Made by a program: the position numbers and the translations under genes. Shown in pieces: positions 25,570 to 34,908 of a DNA stretch of 64,000 nucleotides. The stretch is from Flavobacterium sp. SUN052 (lineage in GTDB: Bacteria; Bacteroidota; Bacteroidia; Flavobacteriales; Flavobacteriaceae): assembly GCF_028867935.1 (NCBI RefSeq), contig NZ_JAPQNS010000003.1:439857-503856 (forward strand), given 5' to 3'. The notes below the pieces were generated by a model that saw only the letters and a list, made by a program, of their open reading frames with translations, was not told the origin of the DNA and ran no database searches. Each line of letters opens with the position of its first letter. The first letter of the stretch is position 1.

Positions 25570-28338
25570 ATGAAAAATTTTATGTTCTGGGCAGCTCTAA
25601 CTGGGCTGCTTATTTTTTCTTGTGCCGTCAGTGCCCAAATTCAGGTAACATTTCCTACTACAAGGGCGGTTTTTCAGCGTAATAATGCCAACCAGGGGAC
25701 GGTGCGCATCGCGGGCTTATACACAACGACTGTAAACCGTATTGAGGCCAGGTTGACAGCGCTTAACGGCGGGGCAAGCTTCGATTATCGGACTATTCAA
25801 AACAACCCTACAGGTGGAAGCTTCACAGGTGAGCTAACGGGGGTTGCAGGAGGATGGTATCGGCTCGAAGTAAGGGGTGTACTCAACGACCAGACCGTTG
25901 GCTACGTAGCTTTAGAACCCATCGGAGTAGGTGAAGTGTTTGTAATTGCTGGTCAATCGAATGCGCAGGGAGTACGATCAGACGGTTTGCCTGCCAACGA
26001 CGATCGGGTCAATGCAGCGGTTGTTAGTATCCAAAATGAATCACTGGCCGAACCGGCTTATCCCACTTTCCGTAAAGTAGATAATAACATCGTAATAGCT
26101 CCTCGTGGTAATGGCCCTTATTATTGGGGACGTTTAGGGGATTTGTTGGTACAGCGACTGGGCGTGCCAATCATGTTTTTTAATGCGGGCTGGGGTGCTA
26201 CAACCGTTCAAAACTGGCGCCAAAGCGCTGAAACAGGTCAAACGGCTAACGTCTATTCACAAGTACCACTTCCGCCGGGAATGCCTTGGGCCAACCTTAA
26301 ACAGGGCGCTCAATTTTACGCTAGCATGTATGGTATACGTGCTATCCTTTGGCATCAGGGTGAGGCTGATAATTTTACGAATACACCCACCGACCAATAC
26401 GCCAATGACTTGTTGTGGCTGGTTAACCGAATTCGTCAGGAGACAGGAAAAAATATTCCCTGGGTAGTAGCAAGAGCCTCTTTCGACAGTGACTTAGCAT
26501 TGTTTGGACGGATTACAAATCCTAAAATTATTGCTGGTCAGAATGCCGTTATCAATCCATCAGGGGGGATTTTCCCCGGTCCCACAACTGATGATTTTAT
26601 GACAACAGCTGACCGTATGGATAATACGCACTTCAGTGATGCAGGTTTGGCTAAAGTTGCTACGCAGTGGAACAATGTGCTGAATGACGGTTTCTTTAGT
26701 AATGCGCAACCTATTCCTCCGGCTTCTCTGGTAACAATAGCCACCGGTTGTCCCGGTAGTAATCAGGTAACGTATACACCAAATGGCCAGTTTTCGAGTG
26801 TTGTCTGGGAAGCTATCAACGATCAGGGACAAGCGGTCAGTACAGAAGGGGGGCCAAGCATCACAAAAGGAAGTGGTTCAGCCCGCTATCGGGCTAAAGT
26901 GCGCGACGGATTCGGTAATGTGAGTTATTCGGGCGCTGTTCGAGTGGGTGATGCCCCCTCGATAGCCGCAGCTGGCCCTACTACCTTTTGTGAAGGAGGA
27001 ACCGTGAACCTGACTGCTAATTTTGATAACAATATCTCGTTTGTAAACCAACAGACAAACGCTGTTGTGGGTAATAACAAGACATTGGTAGCCAATTCAT
27101 CAGGGAATTTTGTTGCCCGTTACCGCGATGTGAGTGGATGCGATTTCAACTCTCAGGTCGTGAGTGTGCAGGTAAATAAAAATCCGGCAACACCAGTTAT
27201 TGCCAACGATAAGCCAACCACATTCTGTGATGGCGATAATACCACCTTGCGGGCCAATGTAGATAATGTTCGGTATAACTGGAATAGCGGCCAAAATAGT
27301 AAAACGATTGACGTACGTCAAAGTGGAAATTTTCAACTTACAGTGACTGATCAAAATGGCTGTACATCACCGCAATCTAACGCAGTGAACGTGGTTGTCA
27401 ACCCAAATCCAGCCACACCAACCATTAGCAGTAACGGACCAACTACCTTTTGCGCTGACCGGAATGTGACCTTGTCTGCGCCCGAAACGGCAGCGTATCA
27501 ATGGAGCACGGGTGCCACAACGCGAACAATTACAACAAATCAGGCGGGTGGTTATACACTACGGGTGCGAAACCAGTTCAACTGTATTTCGTCAGAGTCG
27601 CCCCGTGTCGAAGTAAGGGTAAATCCTTTGCCCAATGCGCCAAATGTAACAGCCTTGGGACGAACGACATTTTGTGAAGGAGATCAGGTAACATTAACCG
27701 CTACCAGTGCATTCCGAACGTTTTGGTCTACTGGCGATTCAACACAAACGCTGGCTGCACGAACGTCGGGGAGCTATTCAGCTCGTACTCGTGACAACAA
27801 CGGCTGTATTTCGCCCCAGAGTAACATTGTGACTGTAACAGCGCGCCCCTTGCCTGCTACGCCAACTATCAATCAGGTCGGTACGTTTACACTTCAGGCT
27901 CTGAGTGCCTCGAACGGCGGGGCGTCGTATAGATGGTACCGGGGAACGGATTCGCTTTCGGTACAAACATCACTCATCAAAGCCGGACAGTCAGGTAGTT
28001 ATCGGGCACGTACCTTCATTGTTTACAGCCCTGACTTAACTTGTTATTCTGCATTCTCGCCAAACTTTGCGTACACAGTCGACCCAAGTTTCAATGGCTT
28101 AAGTATTTATCCTAATCCGGCACCTACTCAACAGGTTACCGTAGAGACATTGGAAAATATTCAGAATGCGGTTGTTACCATCTACACCCTACAGGGACAA
28201 GAAGCTCTCAATTTTAATGTCCCCTCCTTTAGTGAGCGTCAACTGCTTAACCTAACCGCAATTCCGGCGGGACACTACATTTTGCAGGTTAGAGCAACTG
28301 GTTTTAACGTTTCGAAGCGGATTCTGGTGGGTTTCTAA
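25570..28338 (+). CDS. Secreted SASA-type esterase with Ig-like repeats and T9SS sorting domain
   Basis: 922 residues. The start chosen is ATG 25570, giving a clean signal peptide (FWAALTGLLIFSCAVSAQ). The catalytic part resembles sialate O-acetylesterase / carbohydrate esterase 6 (SASA family): IAGQSNAQG with Ser130, LWHQGEADN, and the DNTHFSDAG block with the His. Residues about 390-830 hold a series of Ig/PKD-like modules, each with TTFC or TFCEG-type cysteines and CxSPQSN motifs. The last 75 residues (GLSIYPNPAP to SKRILVGF) are a type A T9SS sorting domain. Predicted role: deacetylation of glycans outside the cell. Confidence 0.85.
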   Translation: MKNFMFWAALTGLLIFSCAVSAQIQVTFPTTRAVFQRNNANQGTVRIAGLYTTTVNRIEARLTALNGGASFDYRTIQNNPTGGSFTGELTGVAGGWYRLEVRGVLNDQTVGYVALEPIGVGEVFVIAGQSNAQGVRSDGLPANDDRVNAAVVSIQNESLAEPAYPTFRKVDNNIVIAPRGNGPYYWGRLGDLLVQRLGVPIMFFNAGWGATTVQNWRQSAETGQTANVYSQVPLPPGMPWANLKQGAQFYASMYGIRAILWHQGEADNFTNTPTDQYANDLLWLVNRIRQETGKNIPWVVARASFDSDLALFGRITNPKIIAGQNAVINPSGGIFPGPTTDDFMTTADRMDNTHFSDAGLAKVATQWNNVLNDGFFSNAQPIPPASLVTIATGCPGSNQVTYTPNGQFSSVVWEAINDQGQAVSTEGGPSITKGSGSARYRAKVRDGFGNVSYSGAVRVGDAPSIAAAGPTTFCEGGTVNLTANFDNNISFVNQQTNAVVGNNKTLVANSSGNFVARYRDVSGCDFNSQVVSVQVNKNPATPVIANDKPTTFCDGDNTTLRANVDNVRYNWNSGQNSKTIDVRQSGNFQLTVTDQNGCTSPQSNAVNVVVNPNPATPTISSNGPTTFCADRNVTLSAPETAAYQWSTGATTRTITTNQAGGYTLRVRNQFNCISSESPRVEVRVNPLPNAPNVTALGRTTFCEGDQVTLTATSAFRTFWSTGDSTQTLAARTSGSYSARTRDNNGCISPQSNIVTVTARPLPATPTINQVGTFTLQALSASNGGASYRWYRGTDSLSVQTSLIKAGQSGSYRARTFIVYSPDLTCYSAFSPNFAYTVDPSFNGLSIYPNPAPTQQVTVETLENIQNAVVTIYTLQGQEALNFNVPSFSERQLLNLTAIPAGHYILQVRATGFNVSKRILVGF

Positions 28339-28387
28339 TAAATTCATCAAAGTTCAAAGACTCAGTTTTATCTGGCTTAAAAGGTTG

Positions 28388-28431
28388 TGTAAATGAAAAC
28401 CCTGGCTCATTGCTGGGGTTTTTCATTTACA
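28388..28431 (+). terminator. Terminator hairpin between the two SASA genes
   Basis: TGTAAATGAAAACCC pairs with a downstream copy (28415-28431) apart from a one-base bulge, over a short loop. The T5 run lies inside the right arm. Confidence 0.7.
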
Positions 28432-28447
28432 TACGGTGATTGATTAA

Positions 28448-28476
28448 TTGTATTTTATTGAGATATACTAATTTTG
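28448..28476 (+). promoter_or_regulatory. Candidate promoter of the second SASA gene
   Basis: TTG at 28448-28450, an 18-base spacer and TAATTTTG at 28469-28476 fit the Bacteroidota pattern, with a leader of about 120 bases. Confidence 0.4.
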
Positions 28477-28599
28477 CAATTAGTGAGTTATAACAGATTG
28501 ACACAGATTGTTACGGATCACGCAGAAAAAAGACTAACTTTCTCTATGGTTTGGGCTGATTTTTGAGAGGTGGTGAATGAGGCTAGTAAGATACTTTTT

Positions 28600-30738
28600 A
28601 TGAAACAGAGCATATTGGGTGCGTGTGTGGGAATGATACTGAGTTTGACACTGTTGTCGTCGCCCGTTACTGCACAAATTATTCGGATTACTTACCCTGA
28701 AAGTCGCGCTGTTTTTCAGCGTAACCTTGACCAAACGAGTATCATTTATGTATCAGGCAATTATTTCCAGCCTGTTGATAGTGTGCAAGCTCGCTTAGTA
28801 TTTGAGAATCCGGGCCAGGGTCTGTCAACAAATTGGCAAACCGTTCAGCGGAATCCTCAGGGAGGAGTTTTTCAGGGACCCGTACGCGGCACAACAGGCT
28901 GGTACAGGCTTGAGGTACGCGCATTCACTGGACGTGATATTATTGGTGAAGATGTAGTCAGAAAGGTGGGTATTGGTGAGGTATTTATTATAACCGGCCA
29001 GTCGAACGCACAGGGTTTCCAGGATTTGGGTGCTGCTGGCGCTGCCGATGATCGCGTGAACTGCGTTGACTACGACAATTATGCAAACAGCTCATTAGCT
29101 GATCCGCCTGCTCCCAAATTTCAGCAACTTAGCGCCGGGGCGCTCATTGGGCCCCGTGGGCAAAGTGCCTGGTGCTGGGGAATTCTAGGAGATCTGATTG
29201 CTAAACAATACAACTGCCCCGTACTCTTTATTAATACGGCCTGGGCCGGCACTACCATCCGAAATTGGGTTGAAAGCTCGCGGGGACAGGTTACCAAAAA
29301 CATTTTCGCGATAGGTACCCCTAACGAAAACTTCCCGACTGGTATGCCCTATGGCAACCTGATTATTGCGCTTCGCTACTACTGCTCTCTTTTTGGTTTA
29401 AGGGCCGTTTTGTGGCAACAGGGCGAAACAGACAATGTGCCCCTCAACCTGCAACGTAAAGAATATGCCGATGCCATGCAGTTTCTGGTTAACCAAACCC
29501 GCGCCGATACCGACCGTTATCCTGCCTGGATTCTGGCTCGTTCGTCATACAATCAGGGTAAAGTAAGTCCAAGCATCATTCAGGCTCAGTCAGACGTAAT
29601 CGGTACCTATAATAATAACGTACTACCTGGCCCATTCACTGACCCGATCCAGATTCCTCGCCCAGGCGACGATGTTCATTTTGGGGGTGATGGTTTACGG
29701 CAGTTAGCACAGGCGTGGTATAATACCATGGATGCCATTTTCTTTACGAGTTCATTGCCTTTGTTGCCATTGCCTCAGCCCGCCATAACAACAACGTGTG
29801 CCGCAAATGGAAGCGCAGTAACGGTGCGCTTACCCGATGGCTATTCGAGTTATAACTGGCGCAGTGGCGAAAAAACACAGTCGTTAACCGTTTCAACGCC
29901 GGGTGTTTATCGGGCAACGTTAAAAGACCTGAAAGGAAATACGTTCCTGTCGCCCGCTGTTGAAATTACCAATCCAATCCAACCTGCAACGCCAACCATA
30001 ACGCTCGCTCGTCAGCCAGGTACGCCTGCTACGGGAGATCAGCAGGTATGTTCAGATTCAGTCTTGACCTTAACTGGGAACTCACCCTCAAATACGCGTC
30101 TGATTTGGAATACAGGTGCCATAACGCGAACCCTATCCGTGGGTGCGGCAGGTACATATACGGTGCAGGCTTCAAATTTGTTTGGTTGCCGCTCACCCCA
30201 ATCGGCACCGGTAAACTTAGTGGTTCGTCCTCGCTTAGTCATTCCAGTTATTTCTCAGGCTGGTACCTATTCGCTCAAGGCAACTGTACCGGCAGAATCC
30301 GGATTTGGCGACTTTTTTGATTGGCGTCGGGGATCTAATGCCTTACAAAATCAGAATACATCGATCGCTAAAGTAGGTAGCAGTGGCGTTTATACAGCCA
30401 GGGCCAAAACGGTTTATACACTCACGAACGGCAGTAGTATCACGTGTTACTCAAGTTTTTCAAATCCATTCGATTATGTGCTTAACGCTACTGATCAGGG
30501 CATGAGCGTTTACCCAAATCCGTCGAAGGATGGTGTGGTCTATGTGGAAACATTAGAAGACCTACCCAATGCTGAGATTACGGTGTATACCCTCACGGGC
30601 CAGTTGGTTTTTAGTAAAAAAGTAGATTCGTTGAATCAGCGCCAGTGGTTGCCCTTGTCCAATATGGGAAAGGGACAGTATGTTGTTCGCGTGCGGTCAG
30701 CAGGCTTCAATGTGGCACAACGATTTGTGATTGACTGA
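28600..30738 (+). CDS. Secreted SASA-type esterase with T9SS sorting domain (paralogue)
   Basis: 712 residues from ATG 28600; the GTG at 28570 would put a charged segment before the signal peptide (LSLTLLSSPVTAQ). The architecture matches the upstream gene: an N-terminal beta domain beginning IRITYPESRAVFQRN, a SASA hydrolase core (ITGQSNAQG with Ser135; LWQQGETDN; DDVHFGGDG), fewer Ig-like modules (two rather than about five), and a T9SS sorting domain (GMSVYPNPSK). The two genes are diverged in DNA sequence, so the duplication is old. The upstream terminator and promoter suggest separate control. Confidence 0.84.
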   Translation: MKQSILGACVGMILSLTLLSSPVTAQIIRITYPESRAVFQRNLDQTSIIYVSGNYFQPVDSVQARLVFENPGQGLSTNWQTVQRNPQGGVFQGPVRGTTGWYRLEVRAFTGRDIIGEDVVRKVGIGEVFIITGQSNAQGFQDLGAAGAADDRVNCVDYDNYANSSLADPPAPKFQQLSAGALIGPRGQSAWCWGILGDLIAKQYNCPVLFINTAWAGTTIRNWVESSRGQVTKNIFAIGTPNENFPTGMPYGNLIIALRYYCSLFGLRAVLWQQGETDNVPLNLQRKEYADAMQFLVNQTRADTDRYPAWILARSSYNQGKVSPSIIQAQSDVIGTYNNNVLPGPFTDPIQIPRPGDDVHFGGDGLRQLAQAWYNTMDAIFFTSSLPLLPLPQPAITTTCAANGSAVTVRLPDGYSSYNWRSGEKTQSLTVSTPGVYRATLKDLKGNTFLSPAVEITNPIQPATPTITLARQPGTPATGDQQVCSDSVLTLTGNSPSNTRLIWNTGAITRTLSVGAAGTYTVQASNLFGCRSPQSAPVNLVVRPRLVIPVISQAGTYSLKATVPAESGFGDFFDWRRGSNALQNQNTSIAKVGSSGVYTARAKTVYTLTNGSSITCYSSFSNPFDYVLNATDQGMSVYPNPSKDGVVYVETLEDLPNAEITVYTLTGQLVFSKKVDSLNQRQWLPLSNMGKGQYVVRVRSAGFNVAQRFVID

Positions 30739-30748
30739 TAGATTCCCC

Positions 30749-30792
30749 ATCAATAAAAAAGCCCTTCCTACAGGAAGGGCTTTTTTATTGAT
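30749..30792 (+). terminator. Strong terminator after the second SASA gene
   Basis: Perfect 20-base arms (30749-30768 and 30773-30792) around a 4-base loop, with a GCCCTTCC core and flanking A6/T6 tracts, so it may work in both directions. Confidence 0.9.
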
Positions 30793-30921
30793 AACTGTTT
30801 GGCTTAACAATGCGTTGGTCTGGTATTAATCTTCAATGGACTTCGTTGGCAATGTCAGTTTAGGAAATCGCCCGTGTTTATTTTATGATTAACTTGCACC
30901 GTTATTTGTAAAGCAGATTCT

Positions 30922-31293
30922 ATGAATGCAGCTTACGTACCATCGGACTATCTACCGGTGTTCATTCAACTCCTTTTGGCTCTTGGGTTTATTGTCACTA
31001 CCATGATTGTGACGCACTCAATCGGGCCTAAGCGGCATAGCCAGAAAAAAGACGACCCGTTTGAATGCGGTCTTCCCGTGGTTGGCGATGCCCGCGCTCC
31101 CATTTCCATTAAGTACTTCCTGATTGCCATCCTGTTTGTACTGTTCGACGTAGAGGTTATTTTCATGTACCCTTGGGCCGTAAACTTCAAACAGCTGGGC
31201 ATGCTGGGATTTATTGAAATGGTGTTGTTTATGGGCCTGTTGCTGGCTGGGTTTTACTACATCATCCGTAAGGGTGTATTGAAGTGGGAATAG
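30922..31293 (+). CDS. nuoA: NADH-quinone oxidoreductase subunit A
   Basis: Small complex I membrane subunit, 123 residues, three hydrophobic segments. DDPFECGLPVVGDARAPI is the family's conserved loop with its Cys, and FDVEVIFMYPWA the conserved acidic second helix. First gene of the nuo operon. Confidence 0.95.
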   Translation: MNAAYVPSDYLPVFIQLLLALGFIVTTMIVTHSIGPKRHSQKKDDPFECGLPVVGDARAPISIKYFLIAILFVLFDVEVIFMYPWAVNFKQLGMLGFIEMVLFMGLLLAGFYYIIRKGVLKWE

Positions 31294-31361
31294 AGCCAGA
31301 AATGCAAACGATAACGATACTAAAATCGTTATAATATAACAAGCCATACCCGCTAGAACTG

Positions 31362-31907
31362 ATGTCAACAAGTGTTAAAATGGTTGAGGCCCCACCTAGC
31401 TATGATGGTGCCGGTTTCTCAGCTACTTCCTTCGATAAAGTAATTGGCATGGCTCGCGCCAACTCGCTGTGGCCGCTGCCTTTTGCTACTTCCTGCTGTG
31501 GAATCGAGTTCATGGCCACCATGGGTGCCCATTATGACTTTGCCCGCTTTGGATCGGAACGCCCAAGCTTCTCGCCCCGTCAGGCCGATTTGCTGATGGT
31601 TATGGGAACGATTGCCAAGAAGATGGCTCCTATTGTTAAGCAGGTATATCTGCAAATGGCAGAACCCCGCTGGGTAATTGCTATGGGTGCCTGTGCATCG
31701 AGTGGTGGCATTTTCGATACCTACAGTGTTTTGCAGGGAATCGACCGTATTATTCCGGTTGATGTTTACATTCCGGGTTGCCCACCCCGCCCTGAGCAGG
31801 TAATTGATGGCCTGATGCAAATTCAGGAACTGGCTCGTAACGAATCATTACGTCGCCGGAATACAGAAGAATATGGGTTGTTACTAAACTCATACGGTAT
31901 ACAATAA
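31362..31907 (+). CDS. nuoB: NADH-quinone oxidoreductase subunit B
   Basis: Carries the terminal N2 4Fe-4S cluster beside the quinone site. Ligand cysteines are visible in TSCCGIEF (adjacent Cys pair), MGACASSGG and PGCPPRPE. The length of 181 residues is normal. nuoC follows after 10 bases. Confidence 0.96.
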   Translation: MSTSVKMVEAPPSYDGAGFSATSFDKVIGMARANSLWPLPFATSCCGIEFMATMGAHYDFARFGSERPSFSPRQADLLMVMGTIAKKMAPIVKQVYLQMAEPRWVIAMGACASSGGIFDTYSVLQGIDRIIPVDVYIPGCPPRPEQVIDGLMQIQELARNESLRRRNTEEYGLLLNSYGIQ

Positions 31908-31917
31908 CCCACCAACG

Positions 31918-32418
31918 ATGTTAACGAACGAATCTGTTGCTCAGGACATTATTCAGCAGTTTGGCAGTGCATTATCAGAATTCGACGATCCGTTCGATCT
32001 GCTCACGCTGACTGTCAGCCGGGAGAAGCTTATTCCCTTGTTGCAATACCTCAAAGATCACAAAACATTTCAGATCAGTTTTCTGACTGACATTACGGGG
32101 ATTCACTACCCGGATAGTTCTGGTCGGGAATTTTGTGTGGTCTATCATGCCCACAGCCTGATCAACAATTTTCGGGTTCGGCTGAAAGTGTTTTTGGCTG
32201 AAAACGATATTCATGTGCCTACCGCTACGGTTCTGTACGAATCGGCAAACTGGATGGAACGCGAAACGTTCGATTTCTTTGGCATTCAGTTCGATGGGCA
32301 CCCTAAACTGCAACGCATTTTGAACATGGAGGAAATGGACTATTTCCCCATGCGCAAACAATATCCGCTGGAAGACGGCACCCGCGAAGACAAAATCGAC
32401 GCGCTTTTTGGACGATGA
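31918..32418 (+). CDS. nuoC: NADH-quinone oxidoreductase subunit C
   Basis: Peripheral-arm subunit (30 kDa homologue), 166 residues. The C-terminal signature ERETFDFFGIQFDGHPKLQR is split here by coordinates but clearly present (ETFDFFGIQF near residue 118). It is a separate gene, not fused to nuoD as in E. coli. A 117-base gap with an inverted repeat separates it from nuoD. Confidence 0.94.
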   Translation: MLTNESVAQDIIQQFGSALSEFDDPFDLLTLTVSREKLIPLLQYLKDHKTFQISFLTDITGIHYPDSSGREFCVVYHAHSLINNFRVRLKVFLAENDIHVPTATVLYESANWMERETFDFFGIQFDGHPKLQRILNMEEMDYFPMRKQYPLEDGTREDKIDALFGR

Positions 32419-32419
32419 C

Positions 32420-32530
32420 TAAAGAGCGAAAGAAGGAAAGAGTAAAAGAACGGACCGGTACGCTAATAGCCCCTGTAAGCTTTCACTCTTTCGCTCCGCA
32501 TCGGCGGCCCGGTTTACTCATTTACTCTTT
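32420..32530 (+). repeat. Imperfect inverted-repeat element between nuoC and nuoD
   Basis: A purine-rich left half (AAAGAGCGAAAG, GGAAAGAGTAAAAG) faces a pyrimidine-rich right half (CTTTCACTCTTTCGCTC, TTTACTCTTT). The best pair is GAGCGAAAG at 32424-32432 with CTTTCGCTC at 32488-32496, and a further pair forms around the GGACCGG/CCGG segments. It occupies nearly the whole intergenic gap. Confidence 0.65.
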
Positions 32531-32535
32531 GGAAA

Positions 32536-33780
32536 ATGGTTACTGAAGACCTAAGTATAGATGCCGTTGGGGCGCGCAACACCCCGGCAACCCCGGAAGG
32601 ACCCATTCAGTATGTTAACGAATTAACAACACTGAACTTGGGGCCAACACACCCAGCAACCCACGGAATTTTCCAGAACATCCTGCAAATGGATGGTGAG
32701 AAGATTGTGTCGGGGGAGCAGACGATTGGTTATATCCACCGGGCTTTTGAAAAAATCTCGGAACGTCGGCCTTTTTACCAGATCAAGACGCTCACCGATC
32801 GGATGAACTACTGTTCGTCGCCGATCAACAACTTCGGATGGGATATGACTGTCGAGAAGTTGTTGGGCGTGGAAGTGCCAAAGCGGGCACAGTATATCCG
32901 GGTGATTATGATGGAACTGGCTCGCATTGCCGACCACCTGATTTGTAATGGTATTCTGGGGGTGGACACAGGCGCTTTTACGGGTTTCCTGTATCTATTC
33001 GAGCAACGCGAAGATATTTACGAAATCTACGAAGAGATGTGCGGTGCCCGTTTAACGACCAACATGGGTCGGGTTGGCGGCATGGAACGGGATCTCTCGC
33101 CCGAAGCCATTCGGAAGATTCGTAAGTTCATCAAGAACTTCCCACCAGTGATGCGTGAGTTTGAAAACCTCTTCAACCGCAACCGAATCTTTATGGATCG
33201 GGTGGTTGATGTGGGGCCTATCTCGGCAGAAAGGGCACTCAATTATGGGTTTACCGGACCAAACCTACGGGCCGCTGGAGTAGATTATGACGTGCGGGTA
33301 ATGAATCCATATTCGTCGTACGAAGATTTTGATTTCGATATTCCGGTTGGAAAAAGCGGTGATACATACGATCGATTTATGGTTCGTAATGAGGAAATCT
33401 GGCAGAGTTTGAAGATCGTTGAGCAGGCTCTCGAAAACCTGCCTGAAGGCCCATACTATGCCGATGCCCCCGAGTATTATCTGCCTCCAAAGCAGGAAGT
33501 TTACAAAAACATGGAAGCCCTGATCTATCACTTCAAGATTGTGATGGGTGAGATCGACGCACCAGTTGGTGAAGTTTACCACGCTGTTGAAGGTGGCAAT
33601 GGTGAGTTGGGTTTCTACCTGATTAGCGATGGAGGTCGCGCGCCGTATCGCTTACACTTCCGTCGGCCCTGTTTTATTTACTATCAGGCTTTCCCGGAGA
33701 TGTGCAAAGGAACAACGCTTTCAGATGCTATCGTAATTATGAGTAGCCTGAACGTGATTGCGGGAGAGTTGGATGCTTAA
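32536..33780 (+). CDS. nuoD: NADH-quinone oxidoreductase subunit D
   Basis: Quinone-site subunit (49 kDa homologue), 414 residues. The conserved N-terminal GPTHPATHG and GYIHRAFEKI, and the C-terminal APYRLHFRRPCF, mark the family. The first 30 residues are a variable extension. Its stop lies five bases before a hicA-like gene rather than nuoE. Confidence 0.96.
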   Translation: MVTEDLSIDAVGARNTPATPEGPIQYVNELTTLNLGPTHPATHGIFQNILQMDGEKIVSGEQTIGYIHRAFEKISERRPFYQIKTLTDRMNYCSSPINNFGWDMTVEKLLGVEVPKRAQYIRVIMMELARIADHLICNGILGVDTGAFTGFLYLFEQREDIYEIYEEMCGARLTTNMGRVGGMERDLSPEAIRKIRKFIKNFPPVMREFENLFNRNRIFMDRVVDVGPISAERALNYGFTGPNLRAAGVDYDVRVMNPYSSYEDFDFDIPVGKSGDTYDRFMVRNEEIWQSLKIVEQALENLPEGPYYADAPEYYLPPKQEVYKNMEALIYHFKIVMGEIDAPVGEVYHAVEGGNGELGFYLISDGGRAPYRLHFRRPCFIYYQAFPEMCKGTTLSDAIVIMSSLNVIAGELDA

Positions 33781-33785
33781 CGGGA

Positions 33786-33983
33786 ATGGCAATTAAGTTT
33801 AGGGAAGTTGTTCGGATGATTGAAGACGATGGATGGTATCAAGTTCGGCAGAAAGGGAGTCATCGCCAATTTAAGCACAACTCTAAAGCTGGACTCGTTA
33901 CAATTGCTTACCATAGTTTAAATGACGATGTCCCTCCTGGAACTCTTGGGAGTATTTATAAACAGGCACAAATTGAGCGATGA
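33786..33983 (+). CDS. hicA: HicA-type toxin (mRNA interferase), inside the nuo operon
   Basis: 65 residues with the small dsRBD-like HicA fold: KFREVVRMIEDDGW, then RQKGSHRQFKH with the catalytic His26, and the C-terminal DDVPPGTLGSIYKQA. HicA toxins cleave mRNA without need of translation and are neutralised by HicB. It starts five bases after the nuoD stop, with no promoter or terminator visible, so it must depend on the nuo transcript. Its stop overlaps the hicB-like start (ATGA). Confidence 0.9.
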   Translation: MAIKFREVVRMIEDDGWYQVRQKGSHRQFKHNSKAGLVTIAYHSLNDDVPPGTLGSIYKQAQIER

Positions 33984-34195
33984 AGCGGTACCTAGTTGTT
34001 TTTGAGAAGTCGAAATCAGGTTATGGAGCTTATGTTCCTGATCTGCCCGGCTGTATTGCTACTGCACTAACAAAAAACGACGTGGAGCAACTGATTTATG
34101 AAGCAATTCGCTTTCATATTGAAGGTTTAGAGGAAGAAGGTTTGCCAATTCCTGTACCAACTTCAGAGGCTGAGATCATGGTTTTTGCTCACTGA
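33980..34195 (+). CDS. hicB: HicB-type antitoxin, short form
   Basis: 71 residues with the HicB N-terminal fold (YGAYVPDLPGC is diagnostic). The C-terminal DNA-binding domain (HTH or RHH) found in longer HicB proteins is missing; the protein stops after EAEIMVFAH. It overlaps hicA by four bases and ends five bases before nuoE. Without a DNA-binding domain it is unlikely to autoregulate, so expression probably follows the nuo promoter (inference). Confidence 0.88.
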   Translation: MKRYLVVFEKSKSGYGAYVPDLPGCIATALTKNDVEQLIYEAIRFHIEGLEEEGLPIPVPTSEAEIMVFAH

Positions 34196-34200
34196 TAACA

Positions 34201-34701
34201 ATGACGACAGAGACGAACAAAGCAATACAATTTACGCCGGAACGATTAGAGAAGGCAAAGGCAATTATTGCCCAATATCCTGAAGGAAGACAGAAATCGG
34301 CTTTGCTGCCTCTTCTGCATTTGTTGCAGGAGCAGGAGGGGTGGACGCCAACTGAAGGAATGGATTACGTAGCTGGCTTACTGGATATTGAGCCTATTGA
34401 GGTGTATGAAGTGGCTACGTTTTATACAATGTACCACGTTGATCCGGTTGGAAAGCACGTCATCGAGTATTGCCGTACAGGACCTTGTTGCCTAATGGGT
34501 GGCGAAGAAGTGTATGCGCACCTCCGGCAACGGCTGGGTATCGAAGCAGGTCAAACCACTGTTGACGGACAGTTTACTATAAAAGAAGTAGAGTGCCTAG
34601 CTGCTTGCGGCATGGGTCCAGTATTTCAGGTTCGCGAGAAGTATTACATGAACCTGACCAACGAGCGTGTTGACGAGATCATTGACGAACTGTCGAAATA
34701 A
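34201..34701 (+). CDS. nuoE: NADH-quinone oxidoreductase subunit E
   Basis: Subunit with the N1a 2Fe-2S cluster. The four-Cys ligand set lies in CRTGPCCLMGG and CLAACGMGP. The thioredoxin-like domain is preceded by the usual helical N-terminus (ALLPLLHLLQEQEGW). 166 residues, normal length. Confidence 0.96.
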   Translation: MTTETNKAIQFTPERLEKAKAIIAQYPEGRQKSALLPLLHLLQEQEGWTPTEGMDYVAGLLDIEPIEVYEVATFYTMYHVDPVGKHVIEYCRTGPCCLMGGEEVYAHLRQRLGIEAGQTTVDGQFTIKEVECLAACGMGPVFQVREKYYMNLTNERVDEIIDELSK

Positions 34702-34707
34702 CAACTT

Positions 34708-34908
34708 ATGGAAACAATTAACGAGATTGAATCTGCTGTATCACGCTTATCAGAGCAGGAATTAGCGGAATTTCGAAATTGGTTCGTTGATTATGACGCA
34801 AAAAAATGGGATGCTCAGTTTGAGCAGGATGTTAAGTCGGGCAAGTTGGCATCACTGGCTCAAAAAGCGTTAGAAAATTTTCGCGCTGGTAAGGTCAGAG
34901 AATTGTGA
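34708..34908 (+). CDS. Putative antitoxin of a RelE/ParE-like pair, inside the nuo operon
   Basis: 66 residues, mostly helical and acidic: IESAVSRLSEQELAEFRNWF, then KWDAQFEQDVKSGKL and ALENFRAGKVREL. I recognise this as the short antitoxin type usually found before a small cytotoxic ParE/RelE-fold protein. No helix-turn-helix or ribbon-helix-helix is apparent. It starts six bases after nuoE and is followed by the toxin-like gene across an 11-base tandem duplication. Confidence 0.75.
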   Translation: METINEIESAVSRLSEQELAEFRNWFVDYDAKKWDAQFEQDVKSGKLASLAQKALENFRAGKVREL

